Positions 45,319-55,130 of a stretch of 64,000 bases of DNA are shown in pieces. A program made the position numbers and the translations under genes. Location: contig NZ_CACAYO010000001.1 of assembly GCF_902536725.1 (NCBI RefSeq), positions 62,001-126,000 on the forward strand, written 5' to 3'. Source of the DNA: an uncultured Prochlorococcus sp. (GTDB lineage Bacteria > Cyanobacteriota > Cyanobacteriia > PCC-6307 > Cyanobiaceae). Positions within the stretch are counted from its first letter, which is position 1. Each line of letters starts with the position of its first letter. The notes under the pieces are model-generated. The model ran no database searches. It was not told where the DNA came from and saw only the letters and a list, made by a program, of their open reading frames with translations.

Positions 45319-46737
45319 ATGTCCAAGGCACATTTTGGTTTAGTAGGTCTTGGTGTTATGGGCGAAAATTTAGTTCTTAACGCAGAGAGAAATGGATTTT
45401 CTAGTGTTGTTTTTAATAGAACTTATTCAAAAACTGAAGAATTCTTACAGGGTCGAGGCCTTGGGAAGAATATAGAAGGTGCTGAAACTCTTCAAGAATT
45501 TGTAAACAAGCTTGAGAGACCTAGAAGAATTCTTATGATGGTTAAAGCTGGACCAGCAACTGATGCTGTCATAGACAATATTTCTGAATATCTCGAGGAG
45601 GGAGATTTATTAATAGATGGCGGCAACTCTCAATTTAAAGATACAGAAAGAAGAGTAAATACCCTTGAAAGTAAAAGTTTTGGATACATCGGAATGGGAG
45701 TCTCTGGTGGTGCCAAAGGAGCACTAGAAGGGCCAAGTATGATGCCTGGCGGTACTAAGGCTTCATATGATGCAATCGAAAGCTTATTAACAAAAATGGC
45801 TGCCAAAGTTGAAGACGGGCCATGTGTTGCATATGTTGGACCAGGTGGCTCAGGTCATTTCGTAAAAACTGTTCATAACGGAATTGAATATGGAATTGAA
45901 CAAATACTTGCTGAAGCTTATGACCTTATGAAGAGAGTTAAAGGTATGAATGGACAGCAGATGTCAGAGGTATTTGGTATTTGGAATAAATCTGATGAAT
46001 TAGCTTCTTACCTAGTTGAGATAACAGAGATTTGTCTAAATACAAAAGATGAGATAACTGGAGATGATGTCGTGGAGAAAATATTAGATAAAGCTGGCCA
46101 GAAAGGTACTGGATTATGGACTGTTGTAAGTGCTTTAGAACTAGGGGTATCAGTCCCAACTATTTATGCATCTTTAAATGCAAGAGTAATGAGTTCTTTA
46201 AAAGAGCAACGTAGTGAGATTGAAAAAACTATTCCATCTAAAGAGATAGAGGATTTTGATTTGGGAAATATATCAGATGGAATGAAACCTTTATTCGATG
46301 CTGTAGTCCTTGCCACAATTGCTAGCTATGCCCAAGGTATGGATATTTTAAGAGAAGCATCTGCAGTATATAACTATGCGTTGAATATGCCGTCAATTGC
46401 TCAAATATGGAAAGGTGGTTGCATAATTAGATCAAAATTATTAAGTAAAATTCAAGATGCTTATAAAAAAGACCCTAATCTAAAAAATTTAATTTTTGAT
46501 GATTGGTTCAATAATGAAATTGCGACAAGATTAGATAACTTATCTAAGGTAGTTTCTTTATCCACAAAAGCTGGTATCCCAGTCCCATGTCTATCCAGTA
46601 CTTTAGATTATTTGAATAGTTATAGAACTAATAGACTTCCTCAGAATCTTGTTCAGGCAATGAGAGACTGTTTTGGCTCTCATACATATGAAAGAATTGA
46701 TAAGGAAGGTAGTTTTCATACTGAATGGATGAAATGA
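45319..46737 (+). CDS. gnd: 6-phosphogluconate dehydrogenase (decarboxylating)
   Basis: The 472-aa enzyme has the N-terminal NADP-binding GLGVMGENLVLN and the 6PGDH signature region KTVHNGIEYGIEQILAE, followed by the all-helical C-terminal domain. It converts 6-phosphogluconate to ribulose-5-phosphate and makes NADPH in the dark. Its last 13 bases overlap the start of pgl, the preceding step of the pathway, so the two are translated together. Confidence 0.98.
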   Translation: MSKAHFGLVGLGVMGENLVLNAERNGFSSVVFNRTYSKTEEFLQGRGLGKNIEGAETLQEFVNKLERPRRILMMVKAGPATDAVIDNISEYLEEGDLLIDGGNSQFKDTERRVNTLESKSFGYIGMGVSGGAKGALEGPSMMPGGTKASYDAIESLLTKMAAKVEDGPCVAYVGPGGSGHFVKTVHNGIEYGIEQILAEAYDLMKRVKGMNGQQMSEVFGIWNKSDELASYLVEITEICLNTKDEITGDDVVEKILDKAGQKGTGLWTVVSALELGVSVPTIYASLNARVMSSLKEQRSEIEKTIPSKEIEDFDLGNISDGMKPLFDAVVLATIASYAQGMDILREASAVYNYALNMPSIAQIWKGGCIIRSKLLSKIQDAYKKDPNLKNLIFDDWFNNEIATRLDNLSKVVSLSTKAGIPVPCLSSTLDYLNSYRTNRLPQNLVQAMRDCFGSHTYERIDKEGSFHTEWMK

Positions 46738-47462
46738 TTGAAAAGGTCAAAAATGGATACACCATAAATATATACAAAGACAAGTTAGAACTATCAACAG
46801 CGGTTTTTGAGTTTATTGAGAGTCGAATTATTCGTACTTTGAAAAATAAGGAAAGGTTCAAATTTTGTGTATGTGGAGGTTCAACTCCTAAAGCTGTCTA
46901 TCAGCTCTTATCTAATAGTGATCTTAGATGGGATATGGTTGATATTTTTTTAGGAGATGAGAGATGTGTTGATCCATGTTCAGAATTAAGTAATACGTTA
47001 ATGTTGAAAAATTCATTGTTAACTAATTTTGGATCTAAAGCTTTTTTTTATGAAATTTTCAATAACTTAAATGTTGATGATGAAACTACAAAAAATAAAT
47101 TTATTTCTAAGTTATTTGAAAAATGCGGATCAAACCCACCCACTTTTGATTTAACTTTATTAGGTCTTGGAGATGATGGTCATACAGCATCACTATTCCC
47201 TTTTCAAAAAAATAATAATGTAGATGATTTTGTGATTTTTAATGAAGGTAAAGGATTAAAAAGAATTTCATTAACTCCAAAGGTCCTTTCAGCCTCATCT
47301 AAGATAGTATTTTTGGTTAGTGGAGCCAATAAAAGAATTGCTCTTGAGAGGTTATTAGATGAAAAAGAACCTCTTAATAGAACACCATCAAAATTAATAA
47401 AATCTATTAATCAAATTTCAATATTTTGTGATCAAGAATCAGCAAAAGAATTAGAAATTTAG
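46725..47462 (+). CDS. pgl: 6-phosphogluconolactonase
   Basis: The 245-aa product has the CGGSTPKAVYQLLS and VDIFLGDERCVDP blocks and the LTLLGLGDDGHTASLFP motif of the DevB/Pgl hydrolase family. It opens 6-phosphogluconolactone to 6-phosphogluconate. The ATG at 46725 lies inside gnd; a second ATG at 46734, three codons later, overlaps the gnd stop and is the alternative start. Both options give coupled expression. Confidence 0.95.
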   Translation: MDEMIEKVKNGYTINIYKDKLELSTAVFEFIESRIIRTLKNKERFKFCVCGGSTPKAVYQLLSNSDLRWDMVDIFLGDERCVDPCSELSNTLMLKNSLLTNFGSKAFFYEIFNNLNVDDETTKNKFISKLFEKCGSNPPTFDLTLLGLGDDGHTASLFPFQKNNNVDDFVIFNEGKGLKRISLTPKVLSASSKIVFLVSGANKRIALERLLDEKEPLNRTPSKLIKSINQISIFCDQESAKELEI

Positions 47463-47492
47463 TTAAAGTCTAAAAATAATTTGAATTATTAA

Positions 47493-48041
47493 ATGAGTAA
47501 GAAAAAATTTTTATTCCAGAAAAGGGAGTTTGATGGTTGGAAAACATTAAATGATACTGTTATGGGCGGATCAAGTTCAGCTTTTTGTGAAAGTTCAAAT
47601 TCTGGTTTGATATTAAAGGGCAATATTGTCGAGAAAGCAGGAGGATTTGTTAGTTGTAGATCTTCTATATACAAACCTTCTTTAAATGTGTCTGAGTATT
47701 CATCCTTTGAATTAAATATTGATGGACAAGGTAGAACTTTTAAATTTGCTGTCGCTTGTGAAGGTGATCTCCTTGGTCTAACCGAATTTATTCCAGGCGG
47801 TCTCAGGTGGATTAAATCATTCCCAACAAAAAAATTCGGAACAACAAATGTCCAAATTCCTTTTAGTGAGCTTAAACCTTCAGTAAGAGCTAATAAAGTG
47901 CGTTTTCCATTTAAATTCAAGCCATCTAAAATTAAAAGATTGCAACTACTACACTCTAAGTTCGGCGATGATGGATTACTTAATAATGAGTTTAAACAGG
48001 GTTCAATAAAAGTTTTAATTAAATCAATAAGTGTTATTTGA
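47493..48041 (+). CDS. CIA30-domain protein, 182 aa
   Basis: The 182-aa product contains WKTLNDTVMGGSSSAFCE and FAVACEGDLLG, with a C-terminal VRFPFKFKPSKIKRLQLLHS, the signature of the CIA30 (complex I intermediate-associated protein 30) beta-sandwich domain. In other organisms CIA30 proteins assist assembly of membrane NADH dehydrogenase. In cyanobacteria the role is unclear, with NDH-1 or photosystem assembly as candidates. It overlaps the next gene by 11 bases and follows pgl by 30. Confidence 0.85.
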   Translation: MSKKKFLFQKREFDGWKTLNDTVMGGSSSAFCESSNSGLILKGNIVEKAGGFVSCRSSIYKPSLNVSEYSSFELNIDGQGRTFKFAVACEGDLLGLTEFIPGGLRWIKSFPTKKFGTTNVQIPFSELKPSVRANKVRFPFKFKPSKIKRLQLLHSKFGDDGLLNNEFKQGSIKVLIKSISVI

Positions 48042-48414
48042 AAATCCACCTAGAAATATAGAGAGTATAATCGCTAAGTCAGCAGATCTAACAAATAAAC
48101 CTTTTGTTCATTCTGTCGTAAAAATAAATGGTGAATACGAATTAGAAGAAGATATTGATTTAACAGTTAATATCTTATGTCGAGATAAAGAAGGTAAAAG
48201 ATTAGAAATTTATGATCTTGAATTAGAACTTTTTAAATCAAATAAAGAGTTGGTTTTAGTAATCTCTAAGCTTAACTTCCCTGATGAACCAATATTATGG
48301 TGTGGAGTTAAAACATTATGGATGGATAGCAATAATGGGAAAAAATGCGACGCACCACAATACAGCGCTAGATTGGAAAATTTAGCGAATAGGATAAAAA
48401 GTTTTATTGATTAA
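48031..48414 (+). CDS. hypothetical protein overlapping the CIA30 gene, 127 aa
   Basis: The frame starts GTG at 48031, inside the end of the CIA30 gene, and encodes 127 aa. The sequence (DIDLTVNILCRDKEGKRLEI, then ELELFKSNKELVLVISKLNF) suggests an all-beta fold, with GVKTLWMDSNNGKKCD in the C-terminal half. No signal peptide, membrane segment or known motif is visible. The overlap implies that it is made with the CIA30 protein. I do not recognise the family. Confidence 0.65.
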   Translation: MLFENPPRNIESIIAKSADLTNKPFVHSVVKINGEYELEEDIDLTVNILCRDKEGKRLEIYDLELELFKSNKELVLVISKLNFPDEPILWCGVKTLWMDSNNGKKCDAPQYSARLENLANRIKSFID

Positions 48415-48435
48415 GAAAATAAACTTTGAGCTGAC

Positions 48436-50109
48436 TTATAAATCGGTAACAGCCCCTAAACTTGATGTGCTTACGATTCTCGAATATTTTGAAAGGATAC
48501 CTCTTTTGTATTTTTGTATAGGTTTAACCCAATCTTTTTTTCTTTTTTCTAATTCTTCGTCAGATAAATCAACTTCAATTAGTTGTTTTACGGCATCTAC
48601 TGTAATTAAATCACCTTGTTTTATTAGAGCAATATTTCCTCCAACAGCAGCTTCTGGAGCTATGTGACCCACAACAAGACCATAGGTCCCACCGCTAAAT
48701 CTGCCATCGGTAATTAAAGCTACCTTCTCTCCTAGCCCTTGACCAACAATCGCAGATGTTGGAGCTAACATCTCTCTCATGCCTGGACCTCCAACAGGAC
48801 CTTCATTTCTAATAACAACAACATCACCAGCTTTGATATCATTATTTAATATCGATTTTAAACAATCCTCTTCACTTTCAAAAATCTTTGCTGGACCTGT
48901 TAATACAGGGTTTTTTACTCCGCTAATTTTGGCTACAGAGCCTTCACTTGCTAAGTTACCTTTTAATATTGCTAGATGTCCTTTTTTATAAAGAGGGTCA
49001 TATATGTTTCTTATGACATTTTGATTTGTTGGAGGCTTATCTGGAATATTCTGTAAGTATTCCGAGATGGTTTTGCCTTCAATGTTTTTGCAATCGCCAT
49101 GAATTAATCCTGCATTTAAAAGTACTTTCATTACTTGTGGAATCCCACCTGCCTTATGAAGATCCACCGTCACATATTTACCACTCGGTTTAAGGTCACA
49201 AATAACGGGTACTTTTTGTCTGATTCTCTCAAAATCATTAATATTAATATCTATTCCTGCAGTATTTGCAATGGCTAAGATGTGCAATACCGCATTAGTT
49301 GATCCACCAATTGCCATAATTACAGTTATCGCATTTTCAAATGCTTTCTTAGTCATTAGGTCTAGAGGTCTTATATCTTTTTCTATTGCAGAGACTAATA
49401 TCTCAGCACTTTTATCTGCACTTAGTTCTTTTTCAAGATCTTCAGCAGCCATGGTGGAACTGTGCGGAAGACTTAACCCTAATACTTCAATAACCGCAGA
49501 CATTGTATTAGCTGTAAACATCCCTCCACAGCTACCAGCACCAGGAATACAATTTTTCTCAACTTGGATTAGCCTTTCTTCAGTAATTTTGCCTGATGTT
49601 AATTGTCCAACAGCTTCAAATGCACTAACAACAGTAAGATCTTCTCCATGCAATTTCCCAGGCTTTATTGTCCCTCCATAAATGAAAATAGAGGGAATAT
49701 TCATTCTTGCAATCGCAATCATGGCACCCGGCATATTTTTATCACATCCACCGATGGCAAGCACTCCATCCATACTCTGAGCATTGCATGCTGTTTCGAT
49801 TGAATCAGCAATAACTTCTCTTGAAACTAGGGAATATTTCATGCCCTCTGTCCCCATAGAAATGCCATCACTTACTGTTATCGTCCCAAACATCTGAGGC
49901 ATCCCGCCTGATCTTTTTATTGACGCTTCAGCTTTTAGAGCTAACTTATTCAAACCCATATTGCATGGTGTTATGGTGCTGTATCCATTTGCAACTCCAA
50001 TAATAGGTTTATTAAAATCTTCATCATTAAATCCAACAGCTCTTAACATCGATCTGTTTGGGGATCTTTGCACACCTTGGGTTATTGCAGATGATCTGAG
50101 TTTATTCAT
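48436..50109 (-). CDS. ilvD: dihydroxy-acid dehydratase
   Basis: The 557-aa enzyme has the three cysteines expected to bind its iron-sulfur cluster: C49 (TPCNMGL), C122 ([11 protein letters not shown]) and C194 ([12 protein letters not shown]). It dehydrates dihydroxy acids to the keto acids of valine and isoleucine synthesis. ATG start; full length. It converges on the 127-aa gene and ends 21 bases from it. Confidence 0.97.
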   Translation of the reverse strand: MNKLRSSAITQGVQRSPNRSMLRAVGFNDEDFNKPIIGVANGYSTITPCNMGLNKLALKAEASIKRSGGMPQMFGTITVSDGISMGTEGMKYSLVSREVIADSIETACNAQSMDGVLAIGGCDKNMPGAMIAIARMNIPSIFIYGGTIKPGKLHGEDLTVVSAFEAVGQLTSGKITEERLIQVEKNCIPGAGSCGGMFTANTMSAVIEVLGLSLPHSSTMAAEDLEKELSADKSAEILVSAIEKDIRPLDLMTKKAFENAITVIMAIGGSTNAVLHILAIANTAGIDININDFERIRQKVPVICDLKPSGKYVTVDLHKAGGIPQVMKVLLNAGLIHGDCKNIEGKTISEYLQNIPDKPPTNQNVIRNIYDPLYKKGHLAILKGNLASEGSVAKISGVKNPVLTGPAKIFESEEDCLKSILNNDIKAGDVVVIRNEGPVGGPGMREMLAPTSAIVGQGLGEKVALITDGRFSGGTYGLVVGHIAPEAAVGGNIALIKQGDLITVDAVKQLIEVDLSDEELEKRKKDWVKPIQKYKRGILSKYSRIVSTSSLGAVTDL

Positions 50110-50132
50110 ATTATTTGAGAACCTTTTTTATT

Positions 50133-50423
50133 CTATTGCCCCAACTCTTCAAGTTGCTTCCTCACATCAGCAATTGCAGAATTAAGTTGTTCAACTTTCT
50201 TCTCCAGATTCTCTCCTTCAACTTCATTTATATTTTCATTTGAATCAATGGCTTCAGAGCCGTCTTGAATCCTAGAGGAATACATCATAGCTTTTTGTTT
50301 TTTTTCCTCCTTTCTTTTATCTGCTTCGGATATTAACCACCAAGCTAGACCTGCTGCTCCAATAAAAGCACCGCTTATTAATGATAAAAGATTATTTGAA
50401 GACGAATCTCTGTATTCAGACAT
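50133..50423 (-). CDS. small membrane protein with coiled-coil tail, 96 aa
   Basis: The 96-aa product has one membrane helix near residues 12-31 (LLSLISGAFIGAAGLAWWLI), then a charged, glutamate- and lysine-rich coiled-coil-like C-terminus ending LEKKVEQLNSAIADVRKQLE. The tail probably faces the cytoplasm. No family is recognised. It lies 23 bases upstream of the ilvD start on the same strand, so the two could share a transcript. Confidence 0.65.
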   Translation of the reverse strand: MSEYRDSSSNNLLSLISGAFIGAAGLAWWLISEADKRKEEKKQKAMMYSSRIQDGSEAIDSNENINEVEGENLEKKVEQLNSAIADVRKQLEELGQ

Positions 50424-50452
50424 TGGGAAAATATTTACTCCTATATTCTATA

Positions 50453-51070
50453 TTAGTTCTTATCTTGAAATATAGTACTCAAACGCAATAAAGGATTCCC
50501 TATCCCCGGCACCAATAATTTTGTGCTTTCATCTTCCTCATCTATGCAAGAGGTGTAGATTACCTGATTAGGGAATAATTTCGCAATTTCATTTAACCCT
50601 TTATTTGAGCAAATAGCAGTTATTAATAAAATCCTATTGGAATCAACACCTAATTTCTTTAATTTAATTAAAGTTTCTAATGTTGCTGATGTTGTTCTTA
50701 TTTGTTCAGAATAAATTATAACTCCTTCATTTGATTCAATACATTTAGGTAGTTCTCCCAATGAAAGTGTCGAATTAGGAATTACTTCTTTAGATCCAAA
50801 CCATAGAGATAACCCTTCGGGCAACATTGCGAGCACTTTTATTGGATAATTATTATTAATAAAAAATCCATCTGTGTCCCCATTTTCAGTATTTACTATT
50901 TCTTTTTTATATGGCAGCCAATTACGTAATGCTTCATATGTAAGCCATTTCCCTAATTGCTCATATCCTGTTGAGTACAAAATATTTGGAGTATTTTTTT
51001 CTCGTAATATTGAAAGCCAATGTTTTATTAATGGATGAGGAGGAACAATAACCTTTAGTGACATTGCCAT
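50453..51070 (-). CDS. upp: uracil phosphoribosyltransferase
   Basis: The 205-aa product begins VIVPPHPLIKHWLSILRE after a short MAMSLK, the UPRT-type N-terminus, and its C-terminal half (VIYTSCIDEEDESTKLLVPG) includes the uracil-binding region. The PRPP loop is diverged, as in other cyanobacterial forms. It salvages uracil to UMP. The first ATG (51070), preceded by an AGGAA at good spacing, is the likelier of two close starts. It diverges from the pentapeptide gene. Confidence 0.85.
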   Translation of the reverse strand: MAMSLKVIVPPHPLIKHWLSILREKNTPNILYSTGYEQLGKWLTYEALRNWLPYKKEIVNTENGDTDGFFINNNYPIKVLAMLPEGLSLWFGSKEVIPNSTLSLGELPKCIESNEGVIIYSEQIRTTSATLETLIKLKKLGVDSNRILLITAICSNKGLNEIAKLFPNQVIYTSCIDEEDESTKLLVPGIGNPLLRLSTIFQDKN

Positions 51071-51133
51071 ATATTTTCCTTTAAGATACTCTTACAAACT
51101 TTAAATACTTAAGTTCTAAAATACAGTCTTATT

Positions 51134-51646
51134 ATGATTAAATCAATTGTTTTCCCCTCTTTAAAAAAAGCATTAATTACTTTGTTATTCGTTGGAATTT
51201 TATTTTTTAATTCTGTAAATTCTGCATGGGCTAAAAGACCTCCTGAGATTAGAAACCAACAAGATCTTAATTTAGAGCCAGATATGCATGGTCAAGATTT
51301 AAGCGGTAACGAATACGTTAAGTTTGATTTGAATGGGTTTAATTTCAGTGATAGTAATTTAGAAGGCGCGGTGTTCAATAATAGTAAATTGCAAAACTCA
51401 AAGTTTACTGGAGCCAATTTAAGAGATGCATTAGCTTATGCAACAGACTTTACAGATGCAGATCTTTCAGATGTAAATTTTACAAATGCTTTATTAATGG
51501 AGAGTAATTTTGAAGGAGCAAAAATAGATGGTGCAGATTTTACTGATGCTGTTCTTAGTCGTACACAACAAAAACAATTATGTGCGATTGCTAATGGCAC
51601 AAATAGTTCTACAGGAGAGAGTACAGAATATAGCCTAGGTTGTTAA
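51134..51646 (+). CDS. secreted pentapeptide-repeat protein, 170 aa
   Basis: The N-terminus has a signal peptide of about 34 residues ending SAWAKRPPE. Between residues 55 and 140 the sequence follows the A(D/N)LXX-type repeat (NLEGAVFNNSKLQNSKFTGA, then ALLMESNFEGAKIDGADF), which should fold as a right-handed quadrilateral beta-helix. Two cysteines in the last 25 residues may pair. It should lie in the periplasm or thylakoid lumen, where similar cyanobacterial proteins occur. The function is unknown. The CobW-type gene starts nine bases later. Confidence 0.88.
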   Translation: MIKSIVFPSLKKALITLLFVGILFFNSVNSAWAKRPPEIRNQQDLNLEPDMHGQDLSGNEYVKFDLNGFNFSDSNLEGAVFNNSKLQNSKFTGANLRDALAYATDFTDADLSDVNFTNALLMESNFEGAKIDGADFTDAVLSRTQQKQLCAIANGTNSSTGESTEYSLGC

Positions 51647-51655
51647 TTATTAAGA

Positions 51656-52720
51656 ATGAAAAAAAAAATACCTGTAATAGTTGTTTCCGGTTTCCTTGGT
51701 TCAGGTAAAACAACTTTTCTTAGATATTTGTTAAAGGAGAGTAATAAAAAATTTGGTTTAATAATCAATGAATTTGGTGATGTTGGAATTGATGGAGATT
51801 TGATTAAAAGTTGCAATAGGTGCGATGAAACTGAAGAAGAATGTGTAATCGAATTAAATAATGGGTGTTTATGTTGTACTGTTCAAGATGATTTTGTTCC
51901 ATCAATAAAAGCTCTTCTCGAATTTAATCCTCCTATTGAATCAATAATTATCGAAACAAGTGGCTTGGCACTACCGATTCCCTTAATTCAAGCACTTAAC
52001 TGGCCTGAAATTAGGTCTTCCATCTACCTTGATGTTGTGGTTGGTATCGTTAATGGAGAGTCAATGCTAAGTGGTTCACCAATTAATGATCTAAATAAAA
52101 TAACAAAACAATATAGTGATACAGATAAAATTAATCACAACGCCACTATTGAAGAACTTTTTGAGGAACAACTTGAAGTCTCTGATATCGTTTTAGTCTC
52201 TAGATCAGATACCTTAAATGATAATCAGTTTAATGTTGTAAAAAATAAAATTGAGGGAAGTCTAAATTCATCAACACCGATCCTTAAATCTAAGAATGGC
52301 AAAATTGATTTAAATTATCTATTTGATTTTAATTTTAAAAAAGAGACTTATAAAGAATTTTTAACGGAAGAACATGACCATAATCATGTTGAGCTTGTAT
52401 CAGATTCAATTAAATTAAATTACTTCCTTGAAAAAAATGACTTTGAAAAAGAGATGTCAAAAATCTTGGATGAATTAAACATTCTTCGAATAAAAGGGCG
52501 TATTTGGATACCAAACAAATCATTGCCTTTACAAATACAAATAGTTGGGAAAAAAATTAATACTTGGTTTGAAGAAGCTCCAGACAATTGTTGGAGACCA
52601 AATTATAATGCTGGACTTGAATTAGTAATAATTTCTTTTGATGAAAAATCGATAAAAATATTGGATAAAAAAATTAAAGAGAAATTTAAGATTTTAAGTG
52701 AGCCAAAAATAGCAATTTGA
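51656..52720 (+). CDS. CobW/COG0523-type metallochaperone GTPase, 354 aa
   Basis: The 354-aa G3E GTPase has Walker A GFLGSGKTT (12-20), the metal-binding CLCC (71-74) and SGLALP, with a histidine-rich linker EEHDHNHVE before the C-terminal CobW domain. The CXCC motif and His linker suggest delivery of zinc or cobalt to client enzymes. No cobalamin gene is adjacent, so a zinc role is more likely; this is inference. An uncommon CNRCDETEEEC insertion follows the switch region. A zinc-finger mini-protein gene follows. Confidence 0.92.
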   Translation: MKKKIPVIVVSGFLGSGKTTFLRYLLKESNKKFGLIINEFGDVGIDGDLIKSCNRCDETEEECVIELNNGCLCCTVQDDFVPSIKALLEFNPPIESIIIETSGLALPIPLIQALNWPEIRSSIYLDVVVGIVNGESMLSGSPINDLNKITKQYSDTDKINHNATIEELFEEQLEVSDIVLVSRSDTLNDNQFNVVKNKIEGSLNSSTPILKSKNGKIDLNYLFDFNFKKETYKEFLTEEHDHNHVELVSDSIKLNYFLEKNDFEKEMSKILDELNILRIKGRIWIPNKSLPLQIQIVGKKINTWFEEAPDNCWRPNYNAGLELVIISFDEKSIKILDKKIKEKFKILSEPKIAI

Positions 52721-52766
52721 CTTTATAGTTAGCTGTCGAGATACTTATTATAGTAGATAGTCCTAA

Positions 52767-52931
52767 ATGGAAAATCCAAAAATTGCTTTAAAACAAATAA
52801 TCTCTGACGATGTAATATCAATTGATAAAATCAAATGCTCCAAATGCGGTGGGGCAGGAAATTTTAAAACCCCTGAAAATTCAAGAAGAACTTGTTTAGT
52901 TTGTTTTGGTAAAGGTTATATAAATATTTAG
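52767..52931 (+). CDS. DnaJ-type zinc-finger mini-protein, 54 aa
   Basis: The ATG frame encodes 54 aa with CSKCGGAGNF and CLVCFGKGYI, two CxxCxGxG repeats (C24/C27 and C43/C46) like half of the DnaJ cysteine-rich zinc domain. One zinc should be bound. In plastids, related mini-proteins with this zinc domain, such as BSD2, chaperone Rubisco or photosystem parts. A similar protein-folding role here is inference. It lies 46 bases after a putative zinc metallochaperone. Confidence 0.75.
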   Translation: MENPKIALKQIISDDVISIDKIKCSKCGGAGNFKTPENSRRTCLVCFGKGYINI

Positions 52932-53028
52932 AAAATTAAAAAACCTTGAGGTAAAAATATTTGTTTATTAATCAATAGTTCTTTTTATTAGAAATTAAAC
53001 TAATCTTCTAGTAGAAATTATTTTTTAA

Positions 53029-53283
53029 TTGGACCAATTTGCTGTAAAAGTTTTTGTAAGACTAAGACCTTCAGTTTTAGATCCAGCAGGGGAAGCTACC
53101 AAATCTGCTTCTATAAAACTTGGAGCGGAGGGAATAAAATCATTACGTATAGGAAAAATGATTGAAGTAAAAATAGAAGGTAATGGTGAAAACGAAGTAC
53201 GAGAAAAAATTGACTTATTGTGTGATAGGTTATTCGCAAATACTGTTATTGAAGATTATGAGTATTCATTAGAAAAATTATAA
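53029..53283 (+). CDS. purS: phosphoribosylformylglycinamidine synthase subunit PurS
   Basis: The 84-aa product ([20 protein letters not shown] and [10 protein letters not shown]) is PurS, the small subunit that joins PurQ and PurL into FGAM synthase for purine synthesis. Starts TTG. purQ begins one base after its stop, so the two are translated together. purL is not in the window. Confidence 0.95.
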   Translation: MDQFAVKVFVRLRPSVLDPAGEATKSASIKLGAEGIKSLRIGKMIEVKIEGNGENEVREKIDLLCDRLFANTVIEDYEYSLEKL

Positions 53284-53284
53284 G

Positions 53285-53950
53285 ATGGATAATTTTACTG
53301 TAGGAGTCGTTGTCTTCCCTGGTTCTAATTGTGATCGTGATGTTTCATGGGCACTGGAAGGTTGTTTAGGCATAAGAACAAAATACTTGTGGCATGAGTC
53401 TTCAGATTTAAGCAATGTTGATGCAATAGTTTTACCTGGAGGATTTAGCTATGGTGATTATTTAAGATGCGGCGCAATTGCTAGATTCTCCCCATTAATA
53501 AATGCCTTGGATGAGTTTGTAAAAAGCGGAAAAAGAGTTTTAGGAATTTGTAATGGGTTTCAAATTTTGACAGAATCAGGCTTTTTGCCAGGTGCCCTTA
53601 CTGCAAATAAAAACCTTAATTTCATCTGTGATGATGTTGAACTTGATATCGTCTCTTCAAAAGGAGGTTGGTTTAATAATGGAGATGAAAAACAAACTAT
53701 TAAGTTACCAATAGCGCATGGGGAAGGAAGATATCATTGTGATTCTGATACTTTAAAAAAACTTGTTGATAATGAATTGATAGCTTTGAGATATAAAAAT
53801 AATCCCAATGGATCCTCATTCGATATCGCAGGCATAACTAATGAAAAAGGAAATGTTCTAGGTTTAATGCCTCATCCAGAACGAGCATGTGAAGAGACAA
53901 TTGGGGGAACTGATGGTCTCTTTACATTAAAATCATTAATATTGAAATAA
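53285..53950 (+). CDS. purQ: phosphoribosylformylglycinamidine synthase subunit PurQ
   Basis: The 221-aa class I glutamine amidotransferase has the catalytic C89 in GICNGFQIL, with H197 and E199 in MPHPER completing the triad. It supplies ammonia from glutamine to PurL. ATG start, one base after purS. A bidirectional hairpin with T- and A-tracts follows directly. Confidence 0.97.
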   Translation: MDNFTVGVVVFPGSNCDRDVSWALEGCLGIRTKYLWHESSDLSNVDAIVLPGGFSYGDYLRCGAIARFSPLINALDEFVKSGKRVLGICNGFQILTESGFLPGALTANKNLNFICDDVELDIVSSKGGWFNNGDEKQTIKLPIAHGEGRYHCDSDTLKKLVDNELIALRYKNNPNGSSFDIAGITNEKGNVLGLMPHPERACEETIGGTDGLFTLKSLILK

Positions 53951-53985
53951 AAAAAAAGACCCCCAATTGTGGAGGTCTTTTTTTA
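53951..53985. terminator. bidirectional intrinsic terminator between purQ and fba
   Basis: AGACCCCC (53957-53964) pairs with GGAGGTCT (53971-53978) around a six-base loop, with one mismatch, and is flanked by an A-tract on the left and a T-tract on the right. It should stop both the purQ transcript and the convergent fba transcript. Confidence 0.85.
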
Positions 53986-54002
53986 TTTAATTTGAGAAGA
54001 AA

Positions 54003-55076
54003 TTAAACAGTAGCTTTTACTCTTGGATCTAAATCACCTTTTGCGTAAAGATCCGCAAAATAATTAGTACTGTTTTGTTTGATCTTACTTGCTTGACCTG
54101 CGCACCAGAACTGCTTGTATCTATCAAGACAAACTTGCTTCATGTATTTTCTAGCAGGCTTGTTGAAATGTCTTGGGTCAAAGTTTGCTTTATCAGCAAA
54201 TGCTGCTTCTCTAACCGCGGCAGTGAAAGCAAGTCTGTTATCAGTATCAATGTTAACTTTCCTGACTCCATTTCTTATTCCCTCTTGAATTTCTTCAACA
54301 GGAACGCCGTATGTTTGAGGAATTTCTCCACCATATTTGTTAATAATATCTAACCATTCCTGAGGAACTGAACTAGATCCATGCATTACAAGATGGGTAT
54401 TTGGAAGTGCTTTGTGAATTTCAGCAATTCTGCTAATTGCAAGAACTTCTCCTGTTGGTTTCCTTGTAAATTTATAAGCACCATGACTTGTACCTATAGC
54501 AATAGCTAATGCATCGACTTTTGTTTTAGCAACAAAATCTGCAGCTTCTTCAGGATCAGTCAAAAGCATATCTGTAGAAAGTTCACCTTCAAATCCATGA
54601 CCATCTTCTGCTTCTCCTTTCCCTGTTTCTAAAGAACCTAAACAACCTAGTTCTCCTTCAACACTAACTCCAACTGAATGAGCAAAATCTACTACCTTTT
54701 TAGTAACTGCAACATTATATTCGTAACTAGCGGGTGTTTTTGCATCTGCCTCTAGAGAACCATCCATCATTACTGATGTGAAACCATTTATTGCTGCTGA
54801 ATAACATGTTGATGGCTCATTACCATGGTCTTGGTGCATTACAACTGGAATATTAGGATATGTTTCTGTAGCAGCAAGTATTAGATGACGTAGGAAAATT
54901 TCTCCTGCATAATTTCTTGCCCCTCTTGAAGCTTGGAGGATTACAGGACTATCAGTTTCATATGCTGCTTCCATGATTGCTTGAACTTGTTCAAGATTAT
55001 TAACATTGAAAGCTGGAATACCGTAACCATTCTCAGCAGCGTGATCTAAAAGTAGTCTTAGTGGAACGAGGGCCAT
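54003..55076 (-). CDS. fba: class II fructose-bisphosphate aldolase
   Basis: The 357-aa zinc-dependent aldolase has HQDHGNEPS (D83 catalytic, H84 zinc ligand) and later HGAYKF and HGSSSVP, holding other zinc and substrate ligands. It joins dihydroxyacetone phosphate to glyceraldehyde-3-phosphate or erythrose-4-phosphate in the Calvin cycle and glycolysis. ATG start. A class I aldolase gene lies directly upstream on the same strand, an uncommon pairing. Confidence 0.97.
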   Translation of the reverse strand: MALVPLRLLLDHAAENGYGIPAFNVNNLEQVQAIMEAAYETDSPVILQASRGARNYAGEIFLRHLILAATETYPNIPVVMHQDHGNEPSTCYSAAINGFTSVMMDGSLEADAKTPASYEYNVAVTKKVVDFAHSVGVSVEGELGCLGSLETGKGEAEDGHGFEGELSTDMLLTDPEEAADFVAKTKVDALAIAIGTSHGAYKFTRKPTGEVLAISRIAEIHKALPNTHLVMHGSSSVPQEWLDIINKYGGEIPQTYGVPVEEIQEGIRNGVRKVNIDTDNRLAFTAAVREAAFADKANFDPRHFNKPARKYMKQVCLDRYKQFWCAGQASKIKQNSTNYFADLYAKGDLDPRVKATV

Positions 55077-55092
55077 AATTAAAATAAGTTAA

Positions 55093-55108
55093 ATGCTATA
55101 TAAAGCAT
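55093..55108. repeat. inverted repeat (ATGCT-N6-AGCAT) in the fba leader
   Basis: ATGCT at 55093-55097 and AGCAT at 55104-55108 form a five-base-pair arm around six bases inside the short leader of fba. It may fold in the mRNA or bind a protein. Weak evidence. Confidence 0.25.
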
Positions 55109-55124
55109 ATGTTTCCGAGAGTTT

Positions 55125-55130
55125 AGTATA
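55125..55130 (-). promoter_or_regulatory. candidate -10 element (TATACT) for fba
   Basis: TATACT on the - strand lies 49 bases before the fba ATG, giving a start near 55118 and a leader of about 42 bases. This would let fba be transcribed apart from the class I aldolase gene upstream. Confidence 0.35.

Noticed and set aside
55110..55116. GGAAACA on the - strand, resembling a motif of Yfr2-type small RNAs
   Set aside because: Only a single copy is present, with no hairpin loop context, and it sits in the fba leader. It is not enough for an RNA call.
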